From contig NZ_JACYHE010000003.1 in the NCBI RefSeq assembly GCF_021696945.1, positions 100,710 to 164,709 on the forward strand: DNA of 64,000 nucleotides, in the 5' to 3' direction. Below the pieces are notes generated by a model that was not told the DNA's origin, searched no databases, and saw only the letters and a program-made list of their open reading frames with translations. The first letter of the stretch is position 1. Every line of letters starts with the position of its first letter. Below are positions 54,837 through 63,961 of the stretch, one piece after another. This DNA comes from Streptomyces sp. JJ36. Its GTDB lineage: Bacteria > Actinomycetota > Actinomycetes > Streptomycetales > Streptomycetaceae. The position numbers and the translations under genes are program-made.

Positions 54837-56170
54837 CCGAGGTGCTGCTCCTGCTGGTCGCCCTGGCCCTCACCCTGGCCTGCGCGGTCTTCGTCGCGGC
54901 CGAGTTCTCCCTCACCACCGCCGAGCGCGGCGCGCTGGAGCGCTCCGCCCAGGCGGGTGAGCGCGGCGCCGCGAGCGCGCTCAAGGCGGCGCGGCGGCTC
55001 ACCTTCCAGCTCTCCGGCGCCCAACTCGGCATCACCGTGACCTCGCTGGTCATCGGCATGCTCGCGGAGCCCTCGCTCGCGGCCCTGCTGCGCGGTCCGC
55101 TGCGGTCCGCGGGTCTGCCCGCCGGCGCCGTCCCGGTGCCGGCCGTGGCGCTGGGCGTGACCGTCTCGACCGTCGTGCTCATGGTCGTCGGCGAACTGGT
55201 GCCCAAGAACTGGGCCATCTCCCGGCCGCTGGCCGTCGCCCGGGTGGTCGCCGGCCCGCAGCGGGCCTTCACCGCCGCGTTCGCCCCGCTGATCCGCCAC
55301 CTCAACGACACCGCCAACCGCCTGGTGCGCCGCTTCGGGCTGGAGCCCACCGAGGAACTGGCGTCCGCCCGTACCCCGGGCGAACTCGTCGCCCTCGCCC
55401 GGCACTCGGCCGCCCAGGGCGCGATCGAGCAGGACTCCGCCGAGCTCTTCGTCCGTACGCTCCGCCTCGGCGAGCTGCACGCGGAGAACGTGATGACCCC
55501 GCGGGTGGACGTACGGGCCCTGGAGGCCCACGCCACCGCCGCCGACGCCGCGGACCTCACCCTGGCGACCGGGCTCTCCCGTTACCCCGTCTACCGCGAC
55601 ACCCTCGACGAGGTCGTGGGCACCGTCCACATCCGGGACGTGCTCGCACTGGAAGCGGAGCGGCGCGCCGCCACCCCCGTCACCACCCTGATGAGCGAAC
55701 CGCTGCTGGTGCCCGACACCCTGCCGGTGGACCGGCTGCTGGACCGGCTGCGGCACAGCCGCACCCTGGCGGTGGTCGTCGACGAGTACGGCGGAACCGC
55801 CGGCGTGGCCACCCTGGAGGACATCGTCGAGGAGATCGTCGGCGAGGTCCGGGACGAGCACGACCCGGAGGAACCGCCCGGGCTGCTGCCCGTGGAAGGC
55901 GCCGAGGACGGGCACCGCTCCTGGGAGGCAGACGGCGGCGTACGCCTGGACCAGCTCGCCGAGCTCGGCCTGGACGCCCCGGACGGACCGTACGAGACGG
56001 CCGCCGGACTCGTCGCGGACCGCCTGGCCCGCATCCCCGCCGCGGGCGACACCGTCGAACTCGGCGCCTGGCGGCTGGAGGTGCTCCGCGTCGCGCACCA
56101 CCGCGCCGACCGGATACGCCTCATCGCCCCCGCCGCCGCACCGGAGCCCGTCGTGGAGGAGGCCCGGTGA
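54833..56170 (+). CDS. CNNM/CorC-type transporter with DUF21, CBS pair and CorC/HlyC domain
   Basis: A protein of 445 residues starting at GTG. The DUF21 membrane domain is about 1-190 (AAEFSLTTAERGALE, GELVPKNWAI). CBS domains follow (NVMTPRVDVRAL; LAVVVDEYGGTAGVATLEDIVEEIVG), then the C-terminal CorC_HlyC domain (VEGAEDGHRSWEADGGVRLD). Members export Mg2+ or regulate divalent cations at the membrane. It overlaps the second CNNM gene by four bases. Confidence 0.9.
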   Translation: MTEVLLLLVALALTLACAVFVAAEFSLTTAERGALERSAQAGERGAASALKAARRLTFQLSGAQLGITVTSLVIGMLAEPSLAALLRGPLRSAGLPAGAVPVPAVALGVTVSTVVLMVVGELVPKNWAISRPLAVARVVAGPQRAFTAAFAPLIRHLNDTANRLVRRFGLEPTEELASARTPGELVALARHSAAQGAIEQDSAELFVRTLRLGELHAENVMTPRVDVRALEAHATAADAADLTLATGLSRYPVYRDTLDEVVGTVHIRDVLALEAERRAATPVTTLMSEPLLVPDTLPVDRLLDRLRHSRTLAVVVDEYGGTAGVATLEDIVEEIVGEVRDEHDPEEPPGLLPVEGAEDGHRSWEADGGVRLDQLAELGLDAPDGPYETAAGLVADRLARIPAAGDTVELGAWRLEVLRVAHHRADRIRLIAPAAAPEPVVEEAR

Positions 56171-57210
56171 CCGCACTGCAGCTCGCCCTCGGGGCCCTGA
56201 CGCTGTTCACCAACGCCTTCTTCGTGGGCGCCGAGTTCGCCCTCATCTCCGTACGCCGCAGCCAGATCGAGCCCCGCGCCCGGGCCGGCGAGAAGCGCGC
56301 CCGCGCCACCCTCTGGGGGCTGGAGCACGTCTCCGCGATGATGGCCACCGCCCAGCTCGGGATCACCGTCTCCTCGCTGGTGCTGGGCGCGGTGGCCGAA
56401 CCCGCCATCGCCCACCTCCTGGAGCCCGGTTTCGAGGCCGCGCACGTTCCGCACGGACTGGTGCACCCGATCGCCTTCCTCGTCGCGCTGACCGCGGCCA
56501 CCTACCTGCACATGCTGGTCGGCGAGATGGTGCCGAAGAACATCGCCCTGGCCGCGCCCGAACGGACCGCGCTGCTGCTCGGGCCGCCGCTGGTCGCCGT
56601 CACCCGGGCGCTGCGCCCGGTGGTCTTCGGCATCAACGCCGTCGCCAACACACTGCTGCGGCTGCTCCGGGTGGAGCCCAGGGACGAGGTCTCCGCCGTC
56701 TTCACGGACGACGAACTCGCCCGCATGGTGGAGGACTCCCGTAAGGCCGGACTGCTGGAGCCGGAGGAGGGCGAACGCCTCCGGGACGCCCTGCGGCTCG
56801 GCACCCGCCCGGTCGGCGGCATCCTGGTCCCGCTGGAGACCATGGTGACGGCCGGCCCGGACCTCACCCCGCGGGAGCTGGAGCGGCTCTCCGCCGAGGC
56901 CGGCTACTCCAGGCTGCCCGTCCTCGCGCCCGGCGGCACGGTCCTGGGCTACCTGCACATCAAGGACGCCCTCGGCGTCCCCGACCGGGACGCGCCGTTC
57001 CCGCGCACCGCCCTGCACCCCGTGACCCGGGTGCCGCGGGACACCCCGCTGGACGACGCCCTCACCGCCATGCGCTCCACCGGCACCCACCTCGCGGCGG
57101 TCACCGGTGACGACGGCGCCGTCCTCGGCTTCGTCACCATGGAGGACGTGCTCGACGAACTGGTGGGCCCGGCCCCCGAGCCGCCCCGGGCGGCCCCGGC
57201 GCCGTCCTGA
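56167..57210 (+). CDS. Second CNNM/CorC-type protein (no C-terminal CorC domain)
   Basis: A protein of 347 residues with a GTG start. DUF21 domain (FVGAEFALISVRRSQIEPRA, GEMVPKNIALA) and CBS pair (AETMVTAGPDLTPREL; DDGAVLGFVTMEDVLDELVG). It ends soon after the CBS domains, so it lacks the CorC_HlyC module found in its partner. The tandem pair probably forms a heterodimer. This is the common actinobacterial arrangement. Confidence 0.9.
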   Translation: MTALQLALGALTLFTNAFFVGAEFALISVRRSQIEPRARAGEKRARATLWGLEHVSAMMATAQLGITVSSLVLGAVAEPAIAHLLEPGFEAAHVPHGLVHPIAFLVALTAATYLHMLVGEMVPKNIALAAPERTALLLGPPLVAVTRALRPVVFGINAVANTLLRLLRVEPRDEVSAVFTDDELARMVEDSRKAGLLEPEEGERLRDALRLGTRPVGGILVPLETMVTAGPDLTPRELERLSAEAGYSRLPVLAPGGTVLGYLHIKDALGVPDRDAPFPRTALHPVTRVPRDTPLDDALTAMRSTGTHLAAVTGDDGAVLGFVTMEDVLDELVGPAPEPPRAAPAPS

Positions 57211-57284
57211 GCACACGCCGGGGTCCGTACGGGCCCCGGCGCCCCGTCCCGCCCTGCCCCGCCCCGCCGATGAGAGGAAGCCCC

Positions 57285-57884
57285 GTGGCCCGGCAGCCCG
57301 ACCCTCCCGGATCCGCCGCGCCGTCCGCGACCGGCCTCTCCTCCGTACCCGGAGCCGCTTCCGGACCGGTGACCGGCCCGCCCGCAGCCGGGCCCCGCGC
57401 CGCGCCCGGACCGGGCGTCGCCGCGGCCACCGCGTCCGCGGCCCCCCTGCTGGTCGCGGCGGTCGTCGTGCACGACCCGGCCACCGACCGGATCGTGCTG
57501 CTCCAGCGCGGTGAACGCGCCCGCTTCGGCCGCGGCATGTGGGACCTGCCGATCGGCAAGAGCGAACCGGGGGAGCCCGTCACCGCCACCGCCGTCTGCG
57601 AACTGCACGAGGAGACCGGCCTGACCGTACGGCCCGAGGACCTCGCACTCGTCCACGTGGTGCACGCCGCCCGCGGGGCCGACGCCCCGAGCGGCTTCCT
57701 CACCGTGGTCTTCGCCACCCGCACCTGGACCGGCGACCTCGAGAACCGCGAGCCGGGGAAGCACGCCCGGGTCCGCTGGGCCCCCGCCCACGACCTCCCC
57801 GGACCCCTCGTCCCCAGCACCGCCCGCGCCCTGCACCACCACCTCACCGGCGGCCCCCGCCTCACCCTCCACGGCTGGCCCTGA
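57285..57884 (+). CDS. Nudix hydrolase
   Basis: A protein of 199 residues from GTG 57285 after GAGAGGA. A Pro/Ala-rich lead of about 45 residues precedes the Nudix fold. The Nudix box reads GKSEPGEPVTATAVCELHEETG; the expected Arg of the RE pair is replaced by Cys, while the catalytic EE pair and Glu are kept. The C-terminal strand includes VVFATRTWTGDLENREP. The substrate cannot be assigned. Confidence 0.85.
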   Translation: MARQPDPPGSAAPSATGLSSVPGAASGPVTGPPAAGPRAAPGPGVAAATASAAPLLVAAVVVHDPATDRIVLLQRGERARFGRGMWDLPIGKSEPGEPVTATAVCELHEETGLTVRPEDLALVHVVHAARGADAPSGFLTVVFATRTWTGDLENREPGKHARVRWAPAHDLPGPLVPSTARALHHHLTGGPRLTLHGWP

Positions 57885-57930
57885 CCGCCCGCCCGGCAAG
57901 GCGGCCCGCGGAGGCGCGAGACCGGCGCCG

Positions 57931-57954
57931 GTGTACGGGTACGTACCCGTATAC
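57931..57954. promoter_or_regulatory. Palindromic operator of the toxin-antitoxin pair
   Basis: TACGGGTACGTACCCGTA (57934-57951) is an 18-bp perfect palindrome, extended to 24 bp with one mismatched pair. It overlaps a -10-like TATACT (57950-57955) and ends 24 nt before the antitoxin ATG. This is the usual site of autorepression by a ribbon-helix-helix antitoxin. Confidence 0.75.
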
Positions 57955-57978
57955 TCGAGTGCGGTGAAAGGAGCCCCA

Positions 57979-58236
57979 ATGGCCGACGCCAATGTCCGTA
58001 TCCCCACCGAGACCCGGGACCGCCTCGCCCAAATCGCCTCCGCCGAGGGCATGTCCCTGCGCGCCTACCTCGCCCACCTCGGCGAGACCCTGCTGACCCC
58101 GGCCGAGCGGGAAGCCCGCGCCGAACAGGCCCGCGCCCGGCTACGCGCCTGGAACGGCTACGGCCCCACGAGCGCCGAGGAGGCCGAACTCGACGCCGAA
58201 CTCGACCGCCGTCTCGGGCAGGCAGGCGCCGCGTGA
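57979..58236 (+). CDS. Ribbon-helix-helix-type antitoxin
   Basis: A protein of 85 residues from ATG 57979 after GAAAGGAG. The N-terminal ANVRIPTETRDRLAQIA followed by GMSLRAYLAHLGE fits an RHH DNA-binding dimer. The C-terminal acidic helix (EAELDAELDRRLG) would bind the toxin. It overlaps the toxin start by four bases and has its own palindromic operator. Confidence 0.82.
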   Translation: MADANVRIPTETRDRLAQIASAEGMSLRAYLAHLGETLLTPAEREARAEQARARLRAWNGYGPTSAEEAELDAELDRRLGQAGAA

Positions 58237-58613
58237 CCCAGCCCGTCCACGTCCTGCTCGACTCCTCCGCCATGCTCGCCGCAGGCCACGGCAACCCCCT
58301 GGCCTCCCGCCTCATCCACCGCGCTCAGAGCGAACCCGGCTGGTTCCTCTACGCCACCACCTGCGCCCTGGTCGAGGCCGACCGGCAGCGTCCCGGCACC
58401 GGCGAGCATCTCGCCGCCCTGCCCGGCATCACCTTCCTCGACCTCGACCTGCCCACCGCCCTGGTCCTCGCCCGCTCCGGAACCTGGGCGTCCGCACACA
58501 CGCTCCACGCCGCGCAGCCCAGCCCCGACCGGCCCGACGGCACCGTGATCGCCACCACCACCCCGGAAGCCTGGAAAGAGCACCCGGTGCGCACCCTCGA
58601 CCTCAACCCCTGA
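58233..58613 (+). CDS. PIN-domain toxin (putative ribonuclease)
   Basis: A protein of 126 residues with a GTG start. VHVLLDSSAMLAAGHG gives the first acidic residue (Asp10), ALVEADRQ gives Glu48, and SPDRPDGTVIATT provides the third acid of the PIN active site. It is coupled to the antitoxin. Members cut tRNA or mRNA when freed. The target is not known. Confidence 0.8.
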   Translation: MTQPVHVLLDSSAMLAAGHGNPLASRLIHRAQSEPGWFLYATTCALVEADRQRPGTGEHLAALPGITFLDLDLPTALVLARSGTWASAHTLHAAQPSPDRPDGTVIATTTPEAWKEHPVRTLDLNP

Positions 58614-58676
58614 CCCGCACGGTCCCGGCCCTCAGGGCCTGGCCGGCGGATCTTCGATCGGTATGGTCAAAGGACC

Positions 58677-59060
58677 ATGAAGGCTCTGCTCTTGCTCTTC
58701 GCCACGTTCGCCGTCGTCCTCGTGCCCACCTCCCTGGTGTGGCTGCTGGGGCGGCGAGCGAGGGTCCCCCGCTGGATGCGGGTCGTGTTCCTGCTGGCCG
58801 GGTGGCTGACCGTGTGCGTCGGCTGGGCCCTCTCGCAGCGCGCGCAGCCGGGCCTGTTTCCCGACACGTCCCCCTGCTACGGCACGCACAGCAGTCCTGT
58901 CTCGCAGTACTTCCCGCCCGACTCGTTCTGCCTCCACGCAGACGGAGAGAGGCGCACGGTCAACGGGCCGAACGCCAAGGCCGTGTTCTGGACCGCTGCC
59001 CACACCACCGTGGCGATCGCGATTGCCGCCGCCTGGGCACGGCGTCGCCGACAAGCCTGA
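58677..59060 (+). CDS. Small membrane protein of unknown function
   Basis: A protein of 127 residues. Three hydrophobic segments occur: ALLLLFATFAVVLVPTSLVWLL, WMRVVFLLAGWLTVCVGWAL and TTVAIAIAAAW. Two cysteines (SPCYGTHS, SFCLHADG) lie in the loop between the second and third and may face outside. There is no recognisable family, and a ribosome site is weak (AAGGACC). Confidence 0.6.
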   Translation: MKALLLLFATFAVVLVPTSLVWLLGRRARVPRWMRVVFLLAGWLTVCVGWALSQRAQPGLFPDTSPCYGTHSSPVSQYFPPDSFCLHADGERRTVNGPNAKAVFWTAAHTTVAIAIAAAWARRRRQA

Positions 59061-59224
59061 TCGCGCCCGCCTCGCCGACGGCGACCCGTCCTCGACCGCC
59101 GTCGGCCGGCCGCGCCACGCGACGTGCTCGGACTGCCCGTCGCCCGGCGGCCGAGCCGGCGACCGGGGACGCCCGGAAGGGCCGCTCCTCGAAGAGGACC
59201 GCTCCTCGCCCGCGCCCCGCGGGC

Positions 59225-59965
59225 TCAGCAGCGGGTCAGCACCGGCTCCGGGCCGGCGGTGGCGTGCTGCCGGGCCGCCTCGATCAGGGCGCTCAGCGGC
59301 TGGGCGGCGGAGTCCATCTCGGGGTGCCACTGGACGCCCAGCGCGAAGGTCCGCCCGGGGAACTCCACCGCCTCGACGGTGCCGTCCTCGGCGTGGGCGG
59401 CGGCCGTCAGGCCGGCCCCCAGGCGGCCGACGGCCTGGTGGTGGTGGGTCGCCACCTCCGTCGCCCCGGGCAGCAACTCCCCGATGCGGGTGCCGGGGAC
59501 CGTGGTGACCACGTGCTGCGCGAAGACCCCCGGGCGCGCGTTGTGGCCGTGGTGCCCGACGTCGTCCGGGAGGTGCTGGGTCAGGGTCCCGCCCGCGTGC
59601 ACGTTCATGAGCTGCATGCCCCGGCAGATGCCGAGCACGGGGAGGTCGCGTTCCAGGGCGGCCGCGAGCACGGCACTTTCCCACCTGTCCCGTACGGGCA
59701 CCGGGGGGTCGGTGCGGGGATGCCGTTCGGCACCGTACAGCGCGGGGTCGACGTCCTCGCCGCCCGCGAGGACGACGCCGTCCAGCCGCGCGGCCACGCC
59801 CGCTGCCGTCGCGGGGTCGCCCGGTGGCAGCAGGACGGGATGCCCGCCGGCGGCCTGGACGCTCTGGGCGTACGCGGCGGGCAGCAGTGTGGCGGGCAGC
59901 TCCCAGGCTCCCCACCGCGCGTCGGCGAGATACGTCGTCATGCCGATCAGGGGTATCCGCGCCAT
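59225..59965 (-). CDS. Class I glutamine amidotransferase-like, PuuD-type gamma-glutamyl hydrolase
   Basis: A protein of 246 residues from ATG 59965 after CCGGAGGG. Nucleophile Cys114 is in LGICRGMQLMNVH. The His/Glu pair is in GVQWHPEMD. The family (C26 peptidase) hydrolyses gamma-glutamyl-GABA or related amides in polyamine breakdown. It is divergent from the LysR gene with a short shared region, so it is the likely target of that regulator. Confidence 0.87.
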   Translation of the reverse strand: MARIPLIGMTTYLADARWGAWELPATLLPAAYAQSVQAAGGHPVLLPPGDPATAAGVAARLDGVVLAGGEDVDPALYGAERHPRTDPPVPVRDRWESAVLAAALERDLPVLGICRGMQLMNVHAGGTLTQHLPDDVGHHGHNARPGVFAQHVVTTVPGTRIGELLPGATEVATHHHQAVGRLGAGLTAAAHAEDGTVEAVEFPGRTFALGVQWHPEMDSAAQPLSALIEAARQHATAGPEPVLTRC

Positions 59966-60185
59966 GTGCCCTCCGGAGGTTCGCACGCTCATCGATGACC
60001 GGGCCACGTCGTGGCTCCCGCGCACGCGTGACGAGGCCTCGGCGCCCGGGCGTCGCCGTACGCGACGCCCGGGAAGGCCGAGGACGGGGCGGCCCGGCTG
60101 CCGGAGGCCGTACGGCGGGCCGGTCGCCCGCGGTGAGTCTCGCAGCCGGGCGAAAGTAAGCACAAGTAATGACATCTTCGTGAGA

Positions 60186-60202
60186 GGTAAGCCAGACTTA
60201 CC
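60186..60202. promoter_or_regulatory. Inverted repeat overlapping the LysR start region
   Basis: GGTAAG (60186-60191) and CTTACC (60197-60202) flank CCAGA, ending two bases before the LysR ATG. A LysR protein binding here could autoregulate and act on the divergent amidotransferase gene 220 nt away. Confidence 0.5.
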
Positions 60203-60204
60203 GC

Positions 60205-61113
60205 ATGCAGACCGTCGACCCCCGTTTGCTGGCCACGCTGGAGGCCGTCGTCCGCCTCGGCTCGTTCGCCGCGGCCGCCCGCGAGCTGGGGTACACCTCC
60301 CCGGCGGTGTCGCAGCAGATCGCCGAGCTCGAACGCCGCGCGGGGCTCCGGGTCCTGGAACGCCGCCCGGTACGCCCCACCCGGGCCGGCCGGATCCTGC
60401 TCGACGCGGAGCAGGGCGTCCGTACCGCCTTGGCCGCGGCGGCGCAGGAGCTCGACGCCGTCCGCGCGGGCACGGCCGGACGGATACGGCTCGGCGCCTT
60501 CGCGTCCGCCGCCAACGGCCTGGTCCCCCGCGCGCTCGCCGCGCTTCAGACGGAGTACCCGGACGTGCAGGTCAGCCTCGCCCAGCTCGAACCCGGGCCC
60601 GGTTACACCCGGGTGAACCGGGGCGACCTGGACCTCGTGCTCACCTACGACTACGACTTCCTCCCGCTGCCGCCACCCCGCGCGCTCCACCGGAGCCTGG
60701 CCGCCCGGGACCCGGTCGTCGCCGTGCTGCCCCACGGGCATCCGCTGGCCGAGCAGGAGGTCGTCGAGCTGGCGAGCCTCGCCTCGGAGACCTGGATAGC
60801 GGCGCCGGAGGCCGCCCTGCATCTGGAGCTCCTCGCCCAGCTCGCCAGGGTCCCCGGATTCGCCGCCCGGCTGGAGTACGAGGGGAACGACTTCAACACC
60901 GTGCTCGGCTTCGTGGCCGCGGGGCTCTGCGTCGCCCTGCTGCCGCGCCTGGCGCTGCCCCGGCACGTCACCGGCGTCGTCGCGCGGCCGCTCGCCCGCC
61001 CCGCCCTCACCCGCTTCCTCTACACGGCCCGCCTCGACACCCGGCACACCCCCCGGGCGGTCCTGGCCCTGGAGCGCATGCTGGCCGCCCAGGCCCGCGA
61101 GGCCACCGCCTGA
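60205..61113 (+). CDS. LysR-family regulator
   Basis: A protein of 302 residues. The N-terminal HTH is LEAVVRLGSFAAAARELGYTSPAVSQQIAELERRAG, read in two blocks. A substrate-binding domain follows. No ribosome site lies before the ATG, and the inverted repeat touches it, so the message may be leaderless. It is divergent from the PuuD-like gene. The effector is unknown. Confidence 0.9.
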   Translation: MQTVDPRLLATLEAVVRLGSFAAAARELGYTSPAVSQQIAELERRAGLRVLERRPVRPTRAGRILLDAEQGVRTALAAAAQELDAVRAGTAGRIRLGAFASAANGLVPRALAALQTEYPDVQVSLAQLEPGPGYTRVNRGDLDLVLTYDYDFLPLPPPRALHRSLAARDPVVAVLPHGHPLAEQEVVELASLASETWIAAPEAALHLELLAQLARVPGFAARLEYEGNDFNTVLGFVAAGLCVALLPRLALPRHVTGVVARPLARPALTRFLYTARLDTRHTPRAVLALERMLAAQAREATA

Positions 61114-61168
61114 GCCCGGGCCCCTCCGGCCCGCCGTCGAGCCGGGCCGCGAGCGCGCGCACCGAAAC

Positions 61169-61210
61169 GGCCGCCGGCTGTGTCCCCGGCGAGGGACACG
61201 ACCGGCGGCC
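61169..61210. terminator. Two-part hairpin after the LysR gene
   Basis: The outer stem GGCCGCCGG (61169-61177) pairs with CCGGCGGCC (61202-61210). The inner stem GTGTCCC (61180-61186) pairs with GGGACAC (61193-61199), with two-base bulges between. It ends the LysR unit. Confidence 0.8.
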
Positions 61211-61642
61211 ACGACCGGCCGCGGCGGAGCGCCCGCCCCGCCGCGTGGCGGCCTCAGATGTCGAAGTCCAGGTTGGCAACGCCGCTGACCTGCACAGACA
61301 GACTTGGTGCGGGCAGGTCGGTGCACAACCGGTGCACATGGCGGGCAGCAACGGATCTGTGTGACGTCCCGAGCGGCCGGGGTGCCCGGTGGCTGGGTGG
61401 AAGGTGGGACACTCGTCCGTGGCCGCCAGGGCGGGTTAGCGGAGAGCACCTGCCTGGAGATTCCGACTTCGCTACCGGGCTGCCTTGATGCACGGTGAAT
61501 CGCTGTGGGGACGGCCCTGACGCGAGCGTCCTCCATGCGAATGCTTGCCCCTTGGTTGGCCGCGGGGTCCCAGAATTCTCTTCCTCAGGGAACGGACTGC
61601 TCAGGCAAGCCTGGGTGAAAACACCTCACTCGGCAGAGCGAT
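61211..61642. other. Noncoding stretch of lower GC content
   Basis: 432 bases with no supportable gene. Base composition drops below that of its neighbours and short A/T-rich words (GAATTC, GGTTAGC, AAAACACC) appear. This fits degraded DNA or the border of an acquired segment that continues into the damaged genes on the right. Confidence 0.45.
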
Positions 61643-62173
61643 TCAGGTCCGTTTGAGTCTGGCCACATCCAGCCCCGCCAGGAGTGCGTCGAGGTTCCCG
61701 CTGTAGACGATCACTTCCTCGTCTTGAGCCGGAGCATCGAACCGGGCGATGAAGCCGTCGAGGGCTTCGGGGGTGACGGTGAGGGCGTTGGCATCCTCGC
61801 GCTGGTTGCGCTCGGCCAGGCGCCGCAATAGCTCGTCGCGGTCGGCGGGGAGGTAGACGACCAGGGGCAGGCCGCCCGCTTCGAGGGCGGCATGCCGCCA
61901 GACGTCGCGATCGCCACGAAGCCACAACCCGTGGTCCAGGACGACGTCGTTGCCGGCCTCCAACTCCTTGACGAAACGTGCCCGGACCGCCTCGACGACG
62001 GGGCGTTCACGCTCGAAGTAGGTGTGCTCCGGATAGTCAACGCCGTAGCGGCCGTGGAGGCGGTGGACCTCCTCGTCAACGGACAGCCGGGTGAAGCCGT
62101 GGCGGTTGAGCGCCTGGGCGACGGTGGTCTTCCCGGAGCCAGTCAATCCAGCCAGGAGAACGGCGAGGGCCAC
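61643..62173 (-). CDS. Small P-loop ATPase/kinase (AAA_33-like)
   Basis: A protein of 176 residues from GTG 62173, which has GGAAGGGA nine bases upstream. A start further upstream at 62215 is less likely because the P-loop strand would then sit far from the end. Walker A is GLTGSGKTT at about 9-17. The Asp in LSVDEEVHRL and in VVLDHGLWL acts as metal or base position, and a lid has arginines (LLRRLAERNQRE). The family includes small-molecule kinases. The substrate is unknown. Confidence 0.75.
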   Translation of the reverse strand: MALAVLLAGLTGSGKTTVAQALNRHGFTRLSVDEEVHRLHGRYGVDYPEHTYFERERPVVEAVRARFVKELEAGNDVVLDHGLWLRGDRDVWRHAALEAGGLPLVVYLPADRDELLRRLAERNQREDANALTVTPEALDGFIARFDAPAQDEEVIVYSGNLDALLAGLDVARLKRT

Positions 62174-62220
62174 GGGTCCATCCCTTCCGCGACGAGCGAG
62201 GGCGGGCGAGGACATCGTCT

Positions 62221-63070
62221 CTAATCCTGGCCGGTGTGCGCGGACGGTCGCCAGGTGGTGAAGATGCCGCGCGCTTCGGAGTCCCAGCCCTGCGGCATCC
62301 TGTGCATGCTCACCCGGCGGAAGGCGAACCGCGGATCGCTGGTGTTGATCACACCGCCATGCCGGCCGACGTGGGCCAGCAGGCGGCCGGCCTCGTCGCG
62401 GACGGCCGGGGTGTGCTCCTGCCAGGTGCCGGTGGTGAAGTGCTGGATACGCCGACGGAGGTCGTCCAGGACGCCCGTGCGCCACGTGAAATGGTGGACC
62501 GCGCAGATACGGTCCACATCCGGCCGGTGACCGGGTGCCCGGTGATTGCCGGAGGAGACGGCGACGTCGTGGCGGGCGAGGACGATCTTGCGGGGGTCGC
62601 CGTGCAGTAGTCGATGGGTGAGGTGGCCGCCGAGGGGATAGGCGAAGTCGAGTCCGCCCTCGGGTCGCCAGCCGGTCAGGTGTCCGCTCGCAGCGACGCG
62701 GTCGATCATCAGCCCGCCGACTACAGCGTGTCCGGATCTGTCGGCTCGGTGGATCATCTCGGCAAGAGGGGCTGGGTACTGCTGGAACTCGTCCGCGTCG
62801 GCGAGCAGGTGCCAGCCGGGCCCGGCTCGGTGCCGCAGGGCGTCCCTGAGCTGTGTGTTGGTGTGCTCGTGCCACGGGCCGGCGCTGGTCCCGGTGGGGG
62901 TGATGCCGAGCTCGCGGACGGCGGCCTGCAGTTCGTACCGTCTGACGTCGGGGACGTGCTCGGGGAAGTGGAACGCGATCAGGAACCGCTCGATGCCCAG
63001 CCATCGGTGCCCACAGCGGTGGGTACCTTCGCCGTCGACGACGGCCGCCGGTCGGGTACACCGCGATCAC
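62221..63070 (-). pseudogene. GT2-type glycosyltransferase, reading frame broken near its N-terminus
   Basis: From about 63015 to the TAG at 62221 one frame reads a coherent protein: HRWLGIERFLIAFHFPEH, LLADADEFQQYPAPL (acidic DxD-like site), LDFAYPLGGHLTHRLL and ICAVHHFTWRTGVLDDL. The natural start VIAVYPT (GTG 63070) is in a different frame. A shift of one base between about 63040 and 63058 would join them. Either the gene is decaying or the sequence has an error. The sugar donor is unknown. Confidence 0.55.
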
Positions 63071-63567
63071 TCGGTGCTCGCCTCGGCAGGCGAGCCGGCC
63101 GACCAGCCGCAGAACGGTGTCCTCCGTGGTGACCGCCCAGGCAGGCGGCCAGCCCGTGCAGGACTTCGCTTGCCGTCAGGATCACCACTGCGTCGGCGTT
63201 CGGCGCCTGACGGCGGGCTGTCCGAAGCGCGGACGCTTCGGTCAGGCAGCGGGCGAGGAGGGTGACCTGGTGGGGCAACCGCCGAAGGCGCGGGGGACAG
63301 CGGCGCGAGCGAAAGGCTCGCTGCCCGAACGTGGAGAGCCCCGGCCGCCAGCCGGGAGGCGGCCAGAAGGACGGCCGCAGCTGGTCCGCCCGGTGCGGTC
63401 AGCAGGGCGCCGGCCCCGCGCAGGGCAGCCACCGCCCCATCTGCGATTCCGTGCGGCGCGATGATCACGCTGCCGGGACGTGCCTGGGCGAGTGCCGCCA
63501 GCGTGCGCTGGTGGTGGCCACCCAGGCGGTTCGCATACAGCTCGATGAGCACGACCGGGCCGCTCAT
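63071..63567 (-). pseudogene. GT4-like glycosyltransferase fragment with two frameshifts
   Basis: ATG 63567 starts a good N-terminal GT domain (VVLIELYANRLGGHHQRTLA, PGSVIIAPHGIADGAV). At the run of five C on this strand (63292-63296) the protein-like reading moves to another frame (HQVTLLARCLTEASALRTA, VVILTASEVLHGLAA). It moves again near 63133 (VTTEDTVLRLVGRLACRGE). No intact product is possible as written. The start overlaps the previous gene's stop by four bases when that gene's frame is repaired. Confidence 0.5.
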
Positions 63568-63931
63568 CCGGCAACCGCCTGTTCTGCGTGTGCGGCGGTG
63601 AACCTCTCCCGCAGCCAGGTGGGTCGTTGAGGTGGTCGAAGCTCTGCGGATCACGGGCGGCGTCACAGGCGAATGCGATGCCTTCACGCGCTCCGGTAGC
63701 GGCGTAGGCGGCGAACTCGCCGCTCTGGCTCGTCGTCCATGCCTGAACCCGTCGGCGGGCGTTCTCGTCAGCCATGCCGTACTCGCTGCCGCGGGCGAGC
63801 ATCGCGCACTCGCGGAAACCGGCATTCCACGCGTGGAAGGGGCTCTGGTTGAAACGCGTGATTCCGGCAGTCTTCTGGGCGAACTCGACCCGGCCTGGCA
63901 GAGCAGCAAGCACGTCTACCGCCTCGCCCAT
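63564..63931 (-). pseudogene. Unknown short protein with a single-base deletion near its end
   Basis: From ATG 63931 the frame is protein-like (FNQSPFHAWNAGFRECAMLA, EYGMADENARRRVQAWTTS) up to SFDHLND near 63630. Restoring one base in the C run there continues as PTWLRERFTAAHAEQAVAG and stops at TGA 63564-63566, overlapping the next ATG. This strongly suggests an indel. I do not recognise the family; it lies among glycosyltransferase-like genes. Confidence 0.45.
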
Positions 63932-63961
63932 CTCGCGCAGGGCACTGAGCGTTTTCCACCC

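Noticed and set aside
61254..61493. Leftward frame ending in VANLDFDI
   Set aside because: It has no start with a ribosome site and no domain. It could be the relic of a gene end, but evidence is too thin to annotate.
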